A stretch of DNA of 64,000 nucleotides from Arcanobacterium haemolyticum DSM 20595. GTDB taxonomy: Bacteria; Actinomycetota; Actinomycetes; Actinomycetales; Actinomycetaceae. Every line of letters begins with the position of its first letter. Position 1 is the stretch's first letter. The stretch is from the NCBI RefSeq assembly GCF_000092365.1, contig NC_014218.1, positions 558,001-622,000 of the forward strand, given 5' to 3'. The notes below the pieces were generated by a model. The model did not search any database and had not been told where the DNA came from. It saw nothing but the letters and a program-made list of their open reading frames with translations. This document shows, one piece after another, positions 45,897 to 54,740 of this stretch. The translations under genes and the position numbers were made by a program.

Positions 45897-47504
45897 GTGA
45901 TGCGCACTCTCGACACCTACACACCGACTCGGTTCATGGCTGATGGTTCACGCTATGACAAGCGTAAAGCCGACTTCGCGGTCGCCTTCATTCAAGCTTT
46001 GAAGCATACGAAGGGCCGCTGGTCAGGACAGCCCTTCCAGCTCATCGACTGGCAAGAGCAAATCATCCGTGACTTGTTCGGCACCGTCAAAGAAGACGGC
46101 TACCGCCAATTCACCACCGCCTATGTCGAGATACCCAAGAAGATGGGCAAAAGTGAGCTCGCCGCTGCGGTCGCGCTGCTGCTGACGTGTGGCGATGGCG
46201 AGGAACGCGCCGAAGTGTATGGGTGCGCGGCAGACCGCCAGCAAGCATCCATTGTGTTCGAGGTGGCGGCGGACATGGTGCGCATGAGCCCCGCCCTGTC
46301 CAAGCGTGTCAAGATTCTTGCCTCGCAAAAGCGGATTATTTACAAGCCCACCAACTCCTTCTACCAAGTCCTCTCAGTGGAGGCATACAGCAAGCATGGG
46401 TTCAACATCTCCGGTGTCGTCTTTGACGAGCTGCATACCCAACCCAACAGGGCATTGTTCGACGTGATGACCAAAGGCAGCGGTGATGCCCGCACCCAAC
46501 CCCTGTACTTCCTTATCACCACCGCAGGAACCGACACGCACAGTATTTGTTATGAGCAGCATGAGAAAGCCGAAGACATCCTCGCAGGCAAAAAGATTGA
46601 CCCGACGTTCTATCCAGTGATTTACGGTGCTGGCCGTGAGGATGACTGGACTGACGAGGCCGTGTGGCATAAGGCAAATCCGAGTCTCGGGGTGACTATC
46701 CCTGTCGAGAAGGTGCAGGTCGCCTGCAACTCGGCGAAGCAAAACCCTGCCGAAGAAAACACCTTCCGACAACTACGCCTCAACCAATGGGTCAAACAAA
46801 GCGTGCGGTGGATGCCCATGCACGTCTGGAACGCTAACAACGCACCTGTTGACCTGTCCGACCTTGAGGGCCGCGTGTGTTACGGCGGGCTGGATCTTGC
46901 GTCAACGACGGATATCACGGCGTTCGTGCTCGTCTTCCCACCGCAAACCGGCGACGAGCCCTATGTGATTGCACCGTGGTTCTGGATACCCGAAGACAAC
47001 CTCAAACTGCGCGTTAACCGTGACCACGTGCCCTACGACCTGTGGGAGCAGCAAGGGTTTCTGCAAACCACGGAAGGCAACGTCGTCCACTACGGCGCGA
47101 TCGAAGCCTTCATTGAACAGCTAGGCGAACGCTTCGATATCAGGGAGATTTCTTTCGACCGGTGGGGTGCTGTGCAAATGAGCCAAAACCTCGAAGCGCT
47201 CGGTTTCACCGTCGTTCCGTTCGGGCAGGGGTTTAAGGATATGAGCCCACCGTCGAAGGAGCTGATGAAGCTCGCACTCGAAGGTCACCTGGCTCATGGC
47301 GGGCATCCAGTCCTGTCATGGATGGTCGACAACATTCACGTGCGAACTGACCCGGCAGGCAATATCAAACCCGACAAACAAAAGAGCACCGAGAAGATCG
47401 ACGGCGTGGTGGCCACCATTATGGCGCTCGACCGCGCCATCCGAAACGGCAGTGACCACCACGCCGGTTCCGTCTACGACGAGCGCGGACTATTGCTTAT
47501 CTGA
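45897..47504 (+). CDS. Phage terminase large subunit
   Basis: A 535-residue TerL. The ATPase half has the P-loop-like EIPKKMGKSELAAAVAL (Walker A with K-K-M-G-K-S) and ISGVVFDELHTQ (Walker B). The nuclease half has YGGLDLASTTDITAFVLVFP (first Asp cluster) and a late D in KSTEKIDGVVATIMALDRA. GTG 45897 or ATG 45900 may start; AAGGAG lies upstream. It is full length and looks intact. Confidence 0.93.
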   Translation: MMRTLDTYTPTRFMADGSRYDKRKADFAVAFIQALKHTKGRWSGQPFQLIDWQEQIIRDLFGTVKEDGYRQFTTAYVEIPKKMGKSELAAAVALLLTCGDGEERAEVYGCAADRQQASIVFEVAADMVRMSPALSKRVKILASQKRIIYKPTNSFYQVLSVEAYSKHGFNISGVVFDELHTQPNRALFDVMTKGSGDARTQPLYFLITTAGTDTHSICYEQHEKAEDILAGKKIDPTFYPVIYGAGREDDWTDEAVWHKANPSLGVTIPVEKVQVACNSAKQNPAEENTFRQLRLNQWVKQSVRWMPMHVWNANNAPVDLSDLEGRVCYGGLDLASTTDITAFVLVFPPQTGDEPYVIAPWFWIPEDNLKLRVNRDHVPYDLWEQQGFLQTTEGNVVHYGAIEAFIEQLGERFDIREISFDRWGAVQMSQNLEALGFTVVPFGQGFKDMSPPSKELMKLALEGHLAHGGHPVLSWMVDNIHVRTDPAGNIKPDKQKSTEKIDGVVATIMALDRAIRNGSDHHAGSVYDERGLLLI

Positions 47505-47528
47505 ATTTGGTTATACAGGCACGCACGT

Positions 47529-47613
47529 GAGATCGTTGCCATTATCATCCAGTCTCAAGCTGCCTAGGGGAAGGGTATGAGATCGTTGCCATCATTCAGT
47601 CCCCAGCTGCCTA
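47529..47613. repeat. Imperfect direct repeat of the DUF1643 gene end
   Basis: The 3' end of the minus-strand DUF1643 gene (47579-47613) is repeated imperfectly at 47529-47566 (TGAGATCGTTGCCAT shared, then diverging, then AGCTGCCTA). The outer copy encodes a decayed version of the same protein C-terminus, so part of a second DUF1643 gene seems to have lain here. Confidence 0.7.
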
Positions 47614-48295
47614 TGGGATGCGGAGGATACGCAGGTTCAGTGTCAGTCTTTTTCTTGAACTTGAGACGACAGACGAGGATGCCATCAGTAATGTGGTGAT
47701 TGCGCGAACACTTAATAAAATCCGTGAACCATTTCTCGCCTTGTTTTACCCATGCGTGTTTGGCTGAAGATCCCCAGGCGCAAATGATTCGGACATTCTG
47801 TGATGAGGTTTTTGAGGACTCTAGGATTGTTTCAAGGGTTTCTTTGAAAATCTGTTCGAGATTTGGTCCTGTCCAGTCATTGATGCGTTGCTGAACTGCA
47901 TCGCTATTCTTGTCGATAATGGGTACAAGGTTCATCATCGTAAGACGCTGCGTGTTGTCCAGCTCGGTGTTGTGGAGCCACCCTCCCACTATAAGTGTCG
48001 TCTGGTCCGTTGCCGGCACCCACCCACTCTCGGTTTGGACCCGTCCTGAAAAAGCACGTGCGTTCGAGGGATTCATCCCGATCACGACAACATGATCGCC
48101 CTTAGGTTTTTCTGGGCGATAGTGCGTTAATAGCAACCGAAGTTCATTTGGCTTCGCGGGGTCAGGAACGATCTCAAGACTCGGGCTGGACTCGTTGTTA
48201 ACGCGCGCAAAAATCGAGTGGCCTTTGAGCTTCTGATCAGGGTCTTCCCTTTCTAGAGCTTCTTTGAGTGCGGTTTTCCAACTATTTCGCGTCAT
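47564..48295 (-). CDS. DUF1643 family protein
   Basis: A 243-residue protein. VVVIGMNPSNAR is the DUF1643 signature, followed by MMNLVPI and IICAWGSSAKH. The family has a nucleotide-hydrolase-like fold of uncertain function. It runs against the prophage genes and splits terminase from portal, so it is a late cargo gene (a moron), perhaps with a defence role. Start ATG 48295; it faces the portal gene start across 35 bases. Confidence 0.8.
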   Translation of the reverse strand: MTRNSWKTALKEALEREDPDQKLKGHSIFARVNNESSPSLEIVPDPAKPNELRLLLTHYRPEKPKGDHVVVIGMNPSNARAFSGRVQTESGWVPATDQTTLIVGGWLHNTELDNTQRLTMMNLVPIIDKNSDAVQQRINDWTGPNLEQIFKETLETILESSKTSSQNVRIICAWGSSAKHAWVKQGEKWFTDFIKCSRNHHITDGILVCRLKFKKKTDTEPAYPPHPIGSWGLNDGNDLIPFP

Positions 48296-48329
48296 GGATT
48301 CATTTTCCTGATTCTTGAGGGGGATTTCA

Positions 48330-49079
48330 ATGGGGTTTCTTTCCTGGCTGCGTGGCGATTCCGCTCGTAAGGCTGACCACCATGCCCTGACGGGTGGTGG
48401 GTACTCGTTCTTTTTCGGAGCGACCTCATCGGGTCGTCCGGTAACGGAGCGCTCTGCGATGCAAATGACCGCCGTCTACTCGTGCGTGCGTATCCTCGCC
48501 GAGGCGATTGCTGGGCTGCCGTTACAAGTCTATCAGCAGAGTGCTGATGGTGCGAAGGTGAAGGCGCTCGATCATCCGTTGTATCGGCTTCTTCATGATG
48601 AGCCGAACCCTGAAATGACATCCTTTGTCTTTAGGGAAACTCTGATGACGCATTTGCTTCTTTGGGGTAATGCGTTCGCCCAAGTGCTGCGCAACGGTAA
48701 AGATGAAGTGATTGGCTTGTATCCGCTCATGCCGAACCGCATGACCGTGGGAAGGGATGAGGCCGGGCGACTCTATTACGAGTATCAGCGTACGTGGGAC
48801 GAACCAACCGGGCGATTTGAAAACGTCACCCTGGCCGCCCGCGACGTGCTCCATATTCCAGGGCTGGGCTTTGACGGGCTGGTTGGCTATAGTCCGATTG
48901 CGATGGCGAACGCTGCCAAGCACGCCGCCATCACCACAACCCTGAATGATCTGGCGGGCGAACCTGTGAGAGATTTTCAGCCCGCGCAGTGGAGCGCACT
49001 CATCGACCACGCCATCGTCACCGAGGATACGATCCGGTTCGTGTTCCGAGTTGGCGAGGAAGTGACGATCTGGCTCTAG
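48330..49079 (+). pseudogene. Truncated HK97-type portal protein fused to a serine recombinase tail
   Basis: Residues 1 to about 210 are an HK97-like portal N-terminus (GFLSWLRGD, SVRILAEAIAGLPLQVY-like CVRILAEAIAGLPLQVY, DVLHIPGLGFDGLVGYSPI). After TTTLNDLAGEPV the sequence changes to FQPAQWSALIDHAIVTEDT and FVFRVGEEVTIWL, which look like the C-terminal end of a large serine recombinase (W-LID-V-V...F.FK.G.E). A large deletion joining portal to the integrase end would explain this. The start is ATG 48330. Confidence 0.75.
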
Positions 49080-49268
49080 GGGTGAAAACGCTAGCTTGCA
49101 AGGCAGTTGTTGCCGATGTTTTCGCAAGTTCGACATGAATACCCTGACAACAATCAGTGTTACGCAAAGCTGGTGCAGTGTTTTACTAATAGCACGTTTT
49201 CGATGTGCGCGGTACCGTATAAGGGAAACGGTGGTCACAGATATTCAAGTCACAAGGGAGTGATAAAT

Positions 49269-50066
49269 ATGGAAACGAGGAGAATTTTCGCTTATGTGGG
49301 CACTGGATTAGCTACCGCTGGGATGCTTGCCGCTACGACAGCAGGCCCAGCTTTGGCAGTTGAAGGATCTACAAATCTGAATGCTTACCGAGTTAGTCAT
49401 ACTCTAGGAGATAATAAACCTGCTGTGGCGGCGGATAAGGGTATCATTCTCACAGATTTTGAAAGGCAATCTATAATCGACGAGTTTGTCGACTACGGCG
49501 TTAATGACTCTATTGCACGGGCACTCGTTGAGAAGTATGAATCTGGTCAGTTGCTGGATTCAATGAAGTCAGGCATGCAGCCCATATCAACTACCAGCAA
49601 GGACTTGGGGGACGTTGTTGAAGTCATACGAACGTATTCTGATGGTTCCATCGCGGTAGAGACTACCTCTAACCTAGAAGCAGCCAAGAAGGAATCCATT
49701 ACTAATAGCGCTAACGAGACACCACAATTCCGTAGCGTTTATGGATGCAAATATTCATCTGGTGGTAATTATGCAAGTTACTGGAAGAATTGCACGGCAG
49801 ATGTAAATCTTGTTGTTGTGAGAATGGGGTTCTTGTTTGATTATCAATCGATTCGCGATATCGGTAGTAAGATCACTGGTTACCGGTCATACTTTCATCA
49901 CATTTTTGGAGGGTCGCTCAGTAACTTTCGGTTTGACCGCATAAGCAACACGCAAGTCCGTCTGTCCGCAGATTTTGATGTGGCGTTTAAGGGATTCCCA
50001 GCGGGATGGACCGCTTGGATGCAGGCGAATGTTAATGGCTCAACTGCATATACGACCAATAACTAA
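49269..50066 (+). CDS. Secreted protein of unknown function
   Basis: A 265-residue exported protein. ATG 49269 has AGGGAG upstream and opens a clear signal peptide (METRRIFAYVG...) cleaved near residue 30 (ALA/VEGS). The mature part has a helical segment (LTDFERQSIIDEFVDYG) and a C-terminal domain with two cysteines (VYGCKYSS, WKNCTADV) and Phe/Tyr-rich beta strands. I do not recognise the family. A 39-residue membrane peptide gene follows 29 bases later and a two-component system lies beyond. Composition is AT-rich. Confidence 0.8.
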   Translation: METRRIFAYVGTGLATAGMLAATTAGPALAVEGSTNLNAYRVSHTLGDNKPAVAADKGIILTDFERQSIIDEFVDYGVNDSIARALVEKYESGQLLDSMKSGMQPISTTSKDLGDVVEVIRTYSDGSIAVETTSNLEAAKKESITNSANETPQFRSVYGCKYSSGGNYASYWKNCTADVNLVVVRMGFLFDYQSIRDIGSKITGYRSYFHHIFGGSLSNFRFDRISNTQVRLSADFDVAFKGFPAGWTAWMQANVNGSTAYTTNN

Positions 50067-50095
50067 CCCGAGATTATTTAGGAAGGAAAACTGAC

Positions 50096-50215
50096 ATGAA
50101 TGCGGCTGTGTTTTCAGGATCTCTAGCGATCATTGTGTCTATTATGGTAGCTATCGCTTTGATCGTCCTATGTGTTGGAGTATGGAGGTATATTCATTCG
50201 AAGAAAAAGGATTGA
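50096..50215 (+). CDS. Small single-span membrane protein, 39 residues
   Basis: ATG 50096 with AGGAAGGA upstream. One hydrophobic helix (about 8-30: AIIVSIMVAIALIVLCVGVW) and a basic tail HSKKKD. It follows the secreted protein gene by 29 bases and is probably cotranscribed. Possible immunity or accessory peptide; function unknown. Confidence 0.6.
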   Translation: MNAAVFSGSLAIIVSIMVAIALIVLCVGVWRYIHSKKKD

Positions 50216-50305
50216 TTCCTGATCGTCACTATCACTTTTCGGGCGGATGGCTTAGGTGGCTGTTCGCCCGAGAAGTATTAGTGCGTTACTAGCAGTGGCG
50301 TGCTG

Positions 50306-50965
50306 CTAGTATCCAGCTTTGAGTGCGGTGATGGTGAGTTCGCCGCGGTTGGTAAAGCCTGTGGCTGTGAAGAGTTCGCTGATGTAGGCGCGTGTCGTTG
50401 CTTCGGTGATGTTGAGTTCTTTAGCGATGGTTTTGTTGGGTTTGGCTTTGATGACGAGGTTAAAGACTGCGCGCAGATAGCGTGGCAAGTGCTCGATTGT
50501 GTCGATGAAATCTTGGTATTTTTCTTGGTTCGCTTGGGCTTTTATGTAGGCTTCCGCAAGTATTTGCGTGGGGCGGGGGCTAATGACATTCATACCTGCG
50601 TGTGCTTGCTTGATAAGTTCGGCAAGTTGCGCAGCAGGAATGTCTTTTGTAAGGAATCCGCGTGCGTTCGCTGCTAGTGATTTGGCAAGGGATTCTTCGT
50701 GTTCGAATGCAGTGAGCATGACGATGGCGATGCGCGGGTATTCTTGGGAGAGGATTTTCGCGGTGGAGATTCCGTCAAGAATGGGCATATCGACGTCGAT
50801 AAGTGCGACATCGGGCTGTGCGCGTGAAATCGCCGTCAGCGCTTCGGACCCGTTTGCCGCTGTTGCTACAACGCTGATGCCATCTTGATGGTTCAGTAGG
50901 TTAGCAAGGCCACTACGGACGATTGCGTCGTCGTCAGCGATCACGATTCGGAGTGATTCAGTCAT
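50306..50965 (-). CDS. NarL/LuxR-family response regulator
   Basis: A 219-residue regulator. The receiver has ADDD (10-13), phosphoacceptor D57 in ALIDVDMP, and K106 in FLTKDIP. The C-terminal HTH of LuxR type is divergent (IKAKPNKTIAKELNITEATTRAYISEL). It follows its kinase gene by 7 bases on the same strand. It may control the neighbouring secreted-protein genes. Confidence 0.9.
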   Translation of the reverse strand: MTESLRIVIADDDAIVRSGLANLLNHQDGISVVATAANGSEALTAISRAQPDVALIDVDMPILDGISTAKILSQEYPRIAIVMLTAFEHEESLAKSLAANARGFLTKDIPAAQLAELIKQAHAGMNVISPRPTQILAEAYIKAQANQEKYQDFIDTIEHLPRYLRAVFNLVIKAKPNKTIAKELNITEATTRAYISELFTATGFTNRGELTITALKAGY

Positions 50966-50972
50966 TGGTTTC

Positions 50973-52103
50973 TCATCTCGAATAGGGGATTGAGGCGATG
51001 ATGACCCATTCGTTGTCGTTATGAACGAACGTAAGGCTCCCGCCGCTGGCTTCGATGCGTTGTCGAAGGTTAGAAAGTCCGAAACCGCCTGTTATTGACC
51101 CTGCTTGAGGTAAAGCAGCAACATCGTTTCGCATAGTGAGGCTAAGAATCTCTGGGGCTAACTCGATAATGAGATCAACATTGCTTGCGGACGGCGCGTA
51201 CTTGAGCGCATTTGTAGCAGATTCGCGCACGAAGAGCGAGGCTAGAGTGGTGGTTTCTCGATCGAGCTTGGCATCGAGGTTTGCCTCACTATCAGTGCTT
51301 AGTGTGATGGAACGAGTGGTGAGCATCTGTGCCGACATCGCAATGGACCGATCTAGGCTATGTCGGTTTGCCAGAACATCAAGATCCAAGATGATAGGGC
51401 GAATTCGACGGGCCATGTTTTGCACTATGTCTGCTAGGGGAACGAGCTCGTTGGCGAGATCGGGATGGTTGAGTGCGATATTTTGTGTGGTAATCGAGAT
51501 TCGAGCCAGATCTTTTGCGATGGTGTCATGAAGTTGTGTGGCAAGATCCGCACGAATTGCGGTGCTGGCTTCCTGGGCTGCGCGGAGTTGTTGAGCAGAC
51601 GTGTGTATTTTGCGAACCAGAGACCGCAGCACCAAACCTGTTGAAGAGATCAGCGTAAACATCACTAGTGTGCTGATGATCTGGGAACTCATACGGGAAC
51701 TGGAGTTGACGAGTAGTATCCCAACGGCGGCTAGCGTAGCGAAAGCTGGAATCATCCAGCCTCGAATAATCCAAGCGATGCAGATAATGTAGACCCCAAG
51801 TACAGGAAACGTGAGGTCTGCGGTAGCAGGCCAGTAAGAAGTTGCTGCGAAGCAGATCATGTACAGAATCTGCGCGACGGGTGTCCACGCGCTTGTCGCG
51901 AGGAGTGTTCCAAAGGTGAGAATAATCCACAATTGTGGACGATCAAAAGCAGTAACTGAGGGATTGATTAATCCTTCTGCAAACACGAATATTACGGCAA
52001 TAAGCGGATACGTGAAATTGCCTAACAGGTGTAATGGAAATGCATCTGACGGGAGAGCTTGTACTGTTTGCCGGACGCGCCAGTTTGTCTTACTTATGGG
52101 CAC
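50973..52103 (-). CDS. Sensor histidine kinase, HisKA_3 type
   Basis: A 376-residue kinase. The first 165 residues hold about five to six membrane helices and almost no outside domain, as in intramembrane-sensing kinases. The phosphoacceptor is in ATQLHDTIAKDL; the ATPase has ATNALKYA (N box) and GFGLSNLRQRIEASGG. Partner of the next regulator. Confidence 0.9.
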   Translation of the reverse strand: MPISKTNWRVRQTVQALPSDAFPLHLLGNFTYPLIAVIFVFAEGLINPSVTAFDRPQLWIILTFGTLLATSAWTPVAQILYMICFAATSYWPATADLTFPVLGVYIICIAWIIRGWMIPAFATLAAVGILLVNSSSRMSSQIISTLVMFTLISSTGLVLRSLVRKIHTSAQQLRAAQEASTAIRADLATQLHDTIAKDLARISITTQNIALNHPDLANELVPLADIVQNMARRIRPIILDLDVLANRHSLDRSIAMSAQMLTTRSITLSTDSEANLDAKLDRETTTLASLFVRESATNALKYAPSASNVDLIIELAPEILSLTMRNDVAALPQAGSITGGFGLSNLRQRIEASGGSLTFVHNDNEWVIIASIPYSR

Positions 52104-52353
52104 TCTTACATTCTGACAGATTTGGGAATAAAAAGCACTTCACGGGCTTCCACGTCGGCAAAAGGGCGGTGATTGCTAACTCGTGAGGGGTGAATCCGTT
52201 AGCAGAATCGGTTGTTACGGGTAATGGGAACATTGTGAGCCCCATACTCAGAACCAGACTTGTCATTCCTAATCTCCAGGAATACGGCGAAAAATTCACG
52301 AGACACTCCTTAGCTCTCTCCGCTTGCGCAGAACACTCTCGTGGAAACGGCAT
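52090..52353 (-). CDS. Possible small protein upstream of the kinase
   Basis: An 87-codon frame whose stop lies inside the kinase start region (14-base overlap). The product has one moderately hydrophobic segment (TSLVLSMGLTMFPLPV) and a final hydrophilic tail. The ribosome binding site and family are not evident, so it may be chance; a secreted signal peptide for the kinase is an alternative. Confidence 0.25.
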   Translation of the reverse strand: MPFPRECSAQAERAKECLVNFSPYSWRLGMTSLVLSMGLTMFPLPVTTDSANGFTPHELAITALLPTWKPVKCFLFPNLSECKSAHK

Positions 52354-52846
52354 TCTCTCGTGAGTGCTCTCTGCTTGTACAAATGAAGTTTAGCGGTGCC
52401 GTAGTAAAGGAAAACACTGATGTTCGTTAGGGGGCGATCTACTCTGACGAATATCAGTGTGACACGATGATACGTGAGTGCCCTACTTATTGATTTATCA
52501 GCAAGATTACTGGATCTCGCCCCCGTATTAGAGATGGTTGACCAAGGAATACGAGGTTCTTCATGAGTGCACGGTAAGCAAATCAGGGTAAATACTCAAT
52601 TGCGGTACCGAACACTTGCTGCTGATAGAAAAGGAGTAACGCCCTTTATTCAAAGTGCTGATGCACAAGCATCAACAGGATTCTTAGTTGTTTAAAACTG
52701 CAACAGATAGAAAACATAGTGAATCGGAAGCGTTTCCGCAGGTCAGAGCTAACGCGCTATACACTCGCTAACGCAAGCGATTTTTCACACCCTCCTAAGC
52801 GATACTCGCTAACGCAAAAGGGCACTTATCATTTTCGACGTCATAG
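52354..52846. other. Intergenic region with short direct repeats
   Basis: No credible gene. ACTCGCTAACGCAA occurs at 52763-52776 and 52804-52817, with a partial copy (GCTAACGC) near 52748, just before the 3' end of the tRNA-Gly gene. The left 400 bases show nothing recognisable. Confidence 0.4.
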
Positions 52847-52920
52847 TGGAGCGGGTGACGGGAATCGAACCCGCCTCTGCAGCTTGGGAAGCTGCCATTC
52901 TACCGATGAACTACACCCGC
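52847..52920 (-). tRNA. tRNA-Gly (CCC)
   Basis: Acceptor GCGGGTG pairs with CACCCGC; the anticodon loop TTCCCAA gives anticodon CCC; the T arm has GGTTCGATTCC. CCA is encoded. The first base is 52920. Confidence 0.93.
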
Positions 52921-53002
52921 ATATTGCGAAGCAACCACTTCACTATACAACGTTTTTCTCTCTACGTCACATCTGACGCAAAGGGTTATTACACAAATAC
53001 AT

Positions 53003-53680
53003 TTACGGACGTTCGCCAACCTCAGTCAAATACGTCAACACTGCTCGAACACGGCGATTATCTTCCCCCGGAGGAAGATCCAGCTTCGTAAACACATTCG
53101 CTACATGCTTCGATACAGCCGCCGCAGACAAAAAGAGGACCTCTTGAATCTGCGAATTAGACAAGCCACGCGCCATCAACTCCAACACTTCACGTTCACG
53201 CGGAGTCAAACCAGCCAACGCTGTAGAACGCCCCCGAACTAGCCCCGCCGCAACATCAGGATCAACCACTACGCCACCGCCGGCAACCATAGTCAACGAT
53301 GCAACAAAATCCGTAATCTTCGATACCCGTTCCTTCAACAAATACCCAATACCACCACGCGCCAAGCCATCATCCGAACTAAACAACGCAGTCGCATACG
53401 CCGGAGCAACATACTGAGACAACAGCAACACAGCCAAATCCGGGAAATCATGCCGAAGTTCAGCTGCCGCACGCAATCCATCATCGGTCAAAGTAGGAGG
53501 CATCCGAACATCGGTAAGAACAACATCGATCACACCACCATCGTTGAAAATCCTACGAACCCCAGCCACTAAATCAGGTGCATTTTCCGCATGGCCCACA
53601 ATCTCAAATCCAACCCGTTGCAAAATCCCAGAAAGGCCTTCGCGCATGAGAGCAGCGTCGTCGGCAATAAAAATTTTCAT
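53003..53680 (-). CDS. NarL/LuxR-family response regulator
   Basis: A 225-residue regulator. MKIFIADDAALMREGLSG opens the receiver; the phosphoacceptor Asp is in VVLTDVRMPP; KERVSK has the conserved Lys. The HTH (LTPREREVLELMARGLSN) is a standard LuxR domain. ATG 53680 with GGAGTGAGG upstream is preferred to longer in-frame starts. It follows its kinase by 4 bases. Confidence 0.93.
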   Translation of the reverse strand: MKIFIADDAALMREGLSGILQRVGFEIVGHAENAPDLVAGVRRIFNDGGVIDVVLTDVRMPPTLTDDGLRAAAELRHDFPDLAVLLLSQYVAPAYATALFSSDDGLARGGIGYLLKERVSKITDFVASLTMVAGGGVVVDPDVAAGLVRGRSTALAGLTPREREVLELMARGLSNSQIQEVLFLSAAAVSKHVANVFTKLDLPPGEDNRRVRAVLTYLTEVGERP

Positions 53681-53684
53681 ACCC

Positions 53685-54413
53685 TCACTCCTTAACATCA
53701 TCCAAAACCACAGACGATTCACCCGTCCGCAACAACAGCGGAATCTTACCCTGCACAACCGTAGGCCCGCCCGCCGGCGATCGCACATCTAAACTGCCTC
53801 CAAAAGCAGCCAACCGCTCGCGCATCCCACCCAACCCGTGCCCCGGCTTAACGACCGCTCCACCTGGCCCCGTATCCACAATGGACACCAGCAGATCAGT
53901 ATCGGCAGCTAACATCACGCTCGCGGAAGCATGAGGCGCATATTTCGCCGTATTCGTCAACGCTTCAGCCACCAAAAAATAGGCCGCAGCCACCACACCC
54001 TCCGGCAACTGTGGCAGCGGGTGCGGCACATTCACTCGCACGTTTACCTCACTGCGCTCCGCCGCATCACGAACCGCAGATTCCAGCCCCATATCCGAAA
54101 GAATTTTCGGATGAACATTGTTTACCGTTTCACGCAAGGACGCCAAGCCCCGTTCATTGGCGGACTGGGCGCGCGAAATAATCGCTGGCAGATCTGCCAA
54201 CTCTGCCGGCAGATCTGCCATTGCTACCACCAGCTCCATCTCTCCCAAAGCCATCCCGGTAGCCACAATGTACTGTTGGGCGCCATCGTGCAGATCACGT
54301 TCGATGCGGCGGCGCTCGATCTCAAACGCCGCAACGATCTCCCGGCGGGATTCAGTCAGTTTGGCGATTTCTTCTGCCACAGGACGTTGCCTGTGCTTCT
54401 TGGATAACCACAT
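53685..54413 (-). CDS. Sensor histidine kinase, soluble HisKA_3 type
   Basis: A 242-residue kinase core without membrane helices. The phosphoacceptor is in RRRIERDLHDGAQQ; the ATPase has EALTNTAKYAPHA and GHGLGGMRERLAAFGG. A full kinase of this class usually has an N-terminal sensor; here only about 20 residues precede the dimerisation helix, so it may sense through a partner or be truncated. It diverges from an ABC exporter operon, which it and its regulator probably control. Confidence 0.85.
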   Translation of the reverse strand: MWLSKKHRQRPVAEEIAKLTESRREIVAAFEIERRRIERDLHDGAQQYIVATGMALGEMELVVAMADLPAELADLPAIISRAQSANERGLASLRETVNNVHPKILSDMGLESAVRDAAERSEVNVRVNVPHPLPQLPEGVVAAAYFLVAEALTNTAKYAPHASASVMLAADTDLLVSIVDTGPGGAVVKPGHGLGGMRERLAAFGGSLDVRSPAGGPTVVQGKIPLLLRTGESSVVLDDVKE

Positions 54414-54478
54414 GGAATCTATCGTACGGGGAAGATGAGGCGAGTGGAGGGGTGCTCTACTTCGCGGTGGGGCTGGGC

Positions 54479-54540
54479 CAGGAGGTATCTGGAGTATCCG
54501 GGGCTGGATCAGGAGGTATCTGGGGTATCCGGGGCTGGAT
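54479..54540. repeat. Tandem 31 bp repeat
   Basis: Two direct copies (54479-54509, 54510-54540) of a 31 bp unit starting CAGGAGGTATCTGG and ending GGGGCTGGAT differ at one base. They lie between a kinase gene and a stem-loop element in the divergent promoter region of the ABC exporter. Confidence 0.85.
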
Positions 54541-54544
54541 CGGC

Positions 54545-54608
54545 GACCAGGAACACAGCAGCGCCCTATATCGCCCTCCTGTTCTCCCAGCCGCCGATCG
54601 GGCGCCGC
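54545..54608. repeat. Extragenic stem-loop element, copy 2
   Basis: Shares with 16247-16310 the ordered blocks ACAGCAGCGCC, TATA, CGCC-T-CTGT-CTCC, GCCGCC-ATCGGGC-CCG at the same spacing. Here the outer arms GATCGGCG and CGCCGATC are an inverted repeat, so a stem is kept although bases differ. Confidence 0.6.
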
Positions 54609-54740
54609 CTGGAAGATAGAAAGGTGCTGGTAAGGAGGGAGGCCTCGGAAAAGGAGGGATAAAGGTAGACTTAGCTCTACCGAAAACTAGAGAGGTAGCA
54701 CCATGGTGCATGGCGGTGCATGGCGGGCAGAATAAACACT

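Larger units (their letters stand above)
37500..49079 (+). mobile_element. Decayed tailed-phage prophage
   Basis: Plus-strand genes in phage order: SNF2 helicase, small HTH/sigma-like protein, HNH, P27 small terminase, SAM synthetase, ParB-methylase, large terminase, portal. The left end is cut by IS110; the right end is a portal gene joined to the tail of a serine recombinase, so head, tail, lysis and integration genes are gone. Two segments are later additions: about 39.5-42.2 kb and the minus-strand DUF1643 gene. Confidence 0.85.

Noticed and set aside
52763-52817. Attachment site of the prophage at tRNA-Gly
   Set aside because: Short GCTAACGC repeats lie next to the tRNA but 3.7 kb from the last phage sequence, with no matching copy at the left end.
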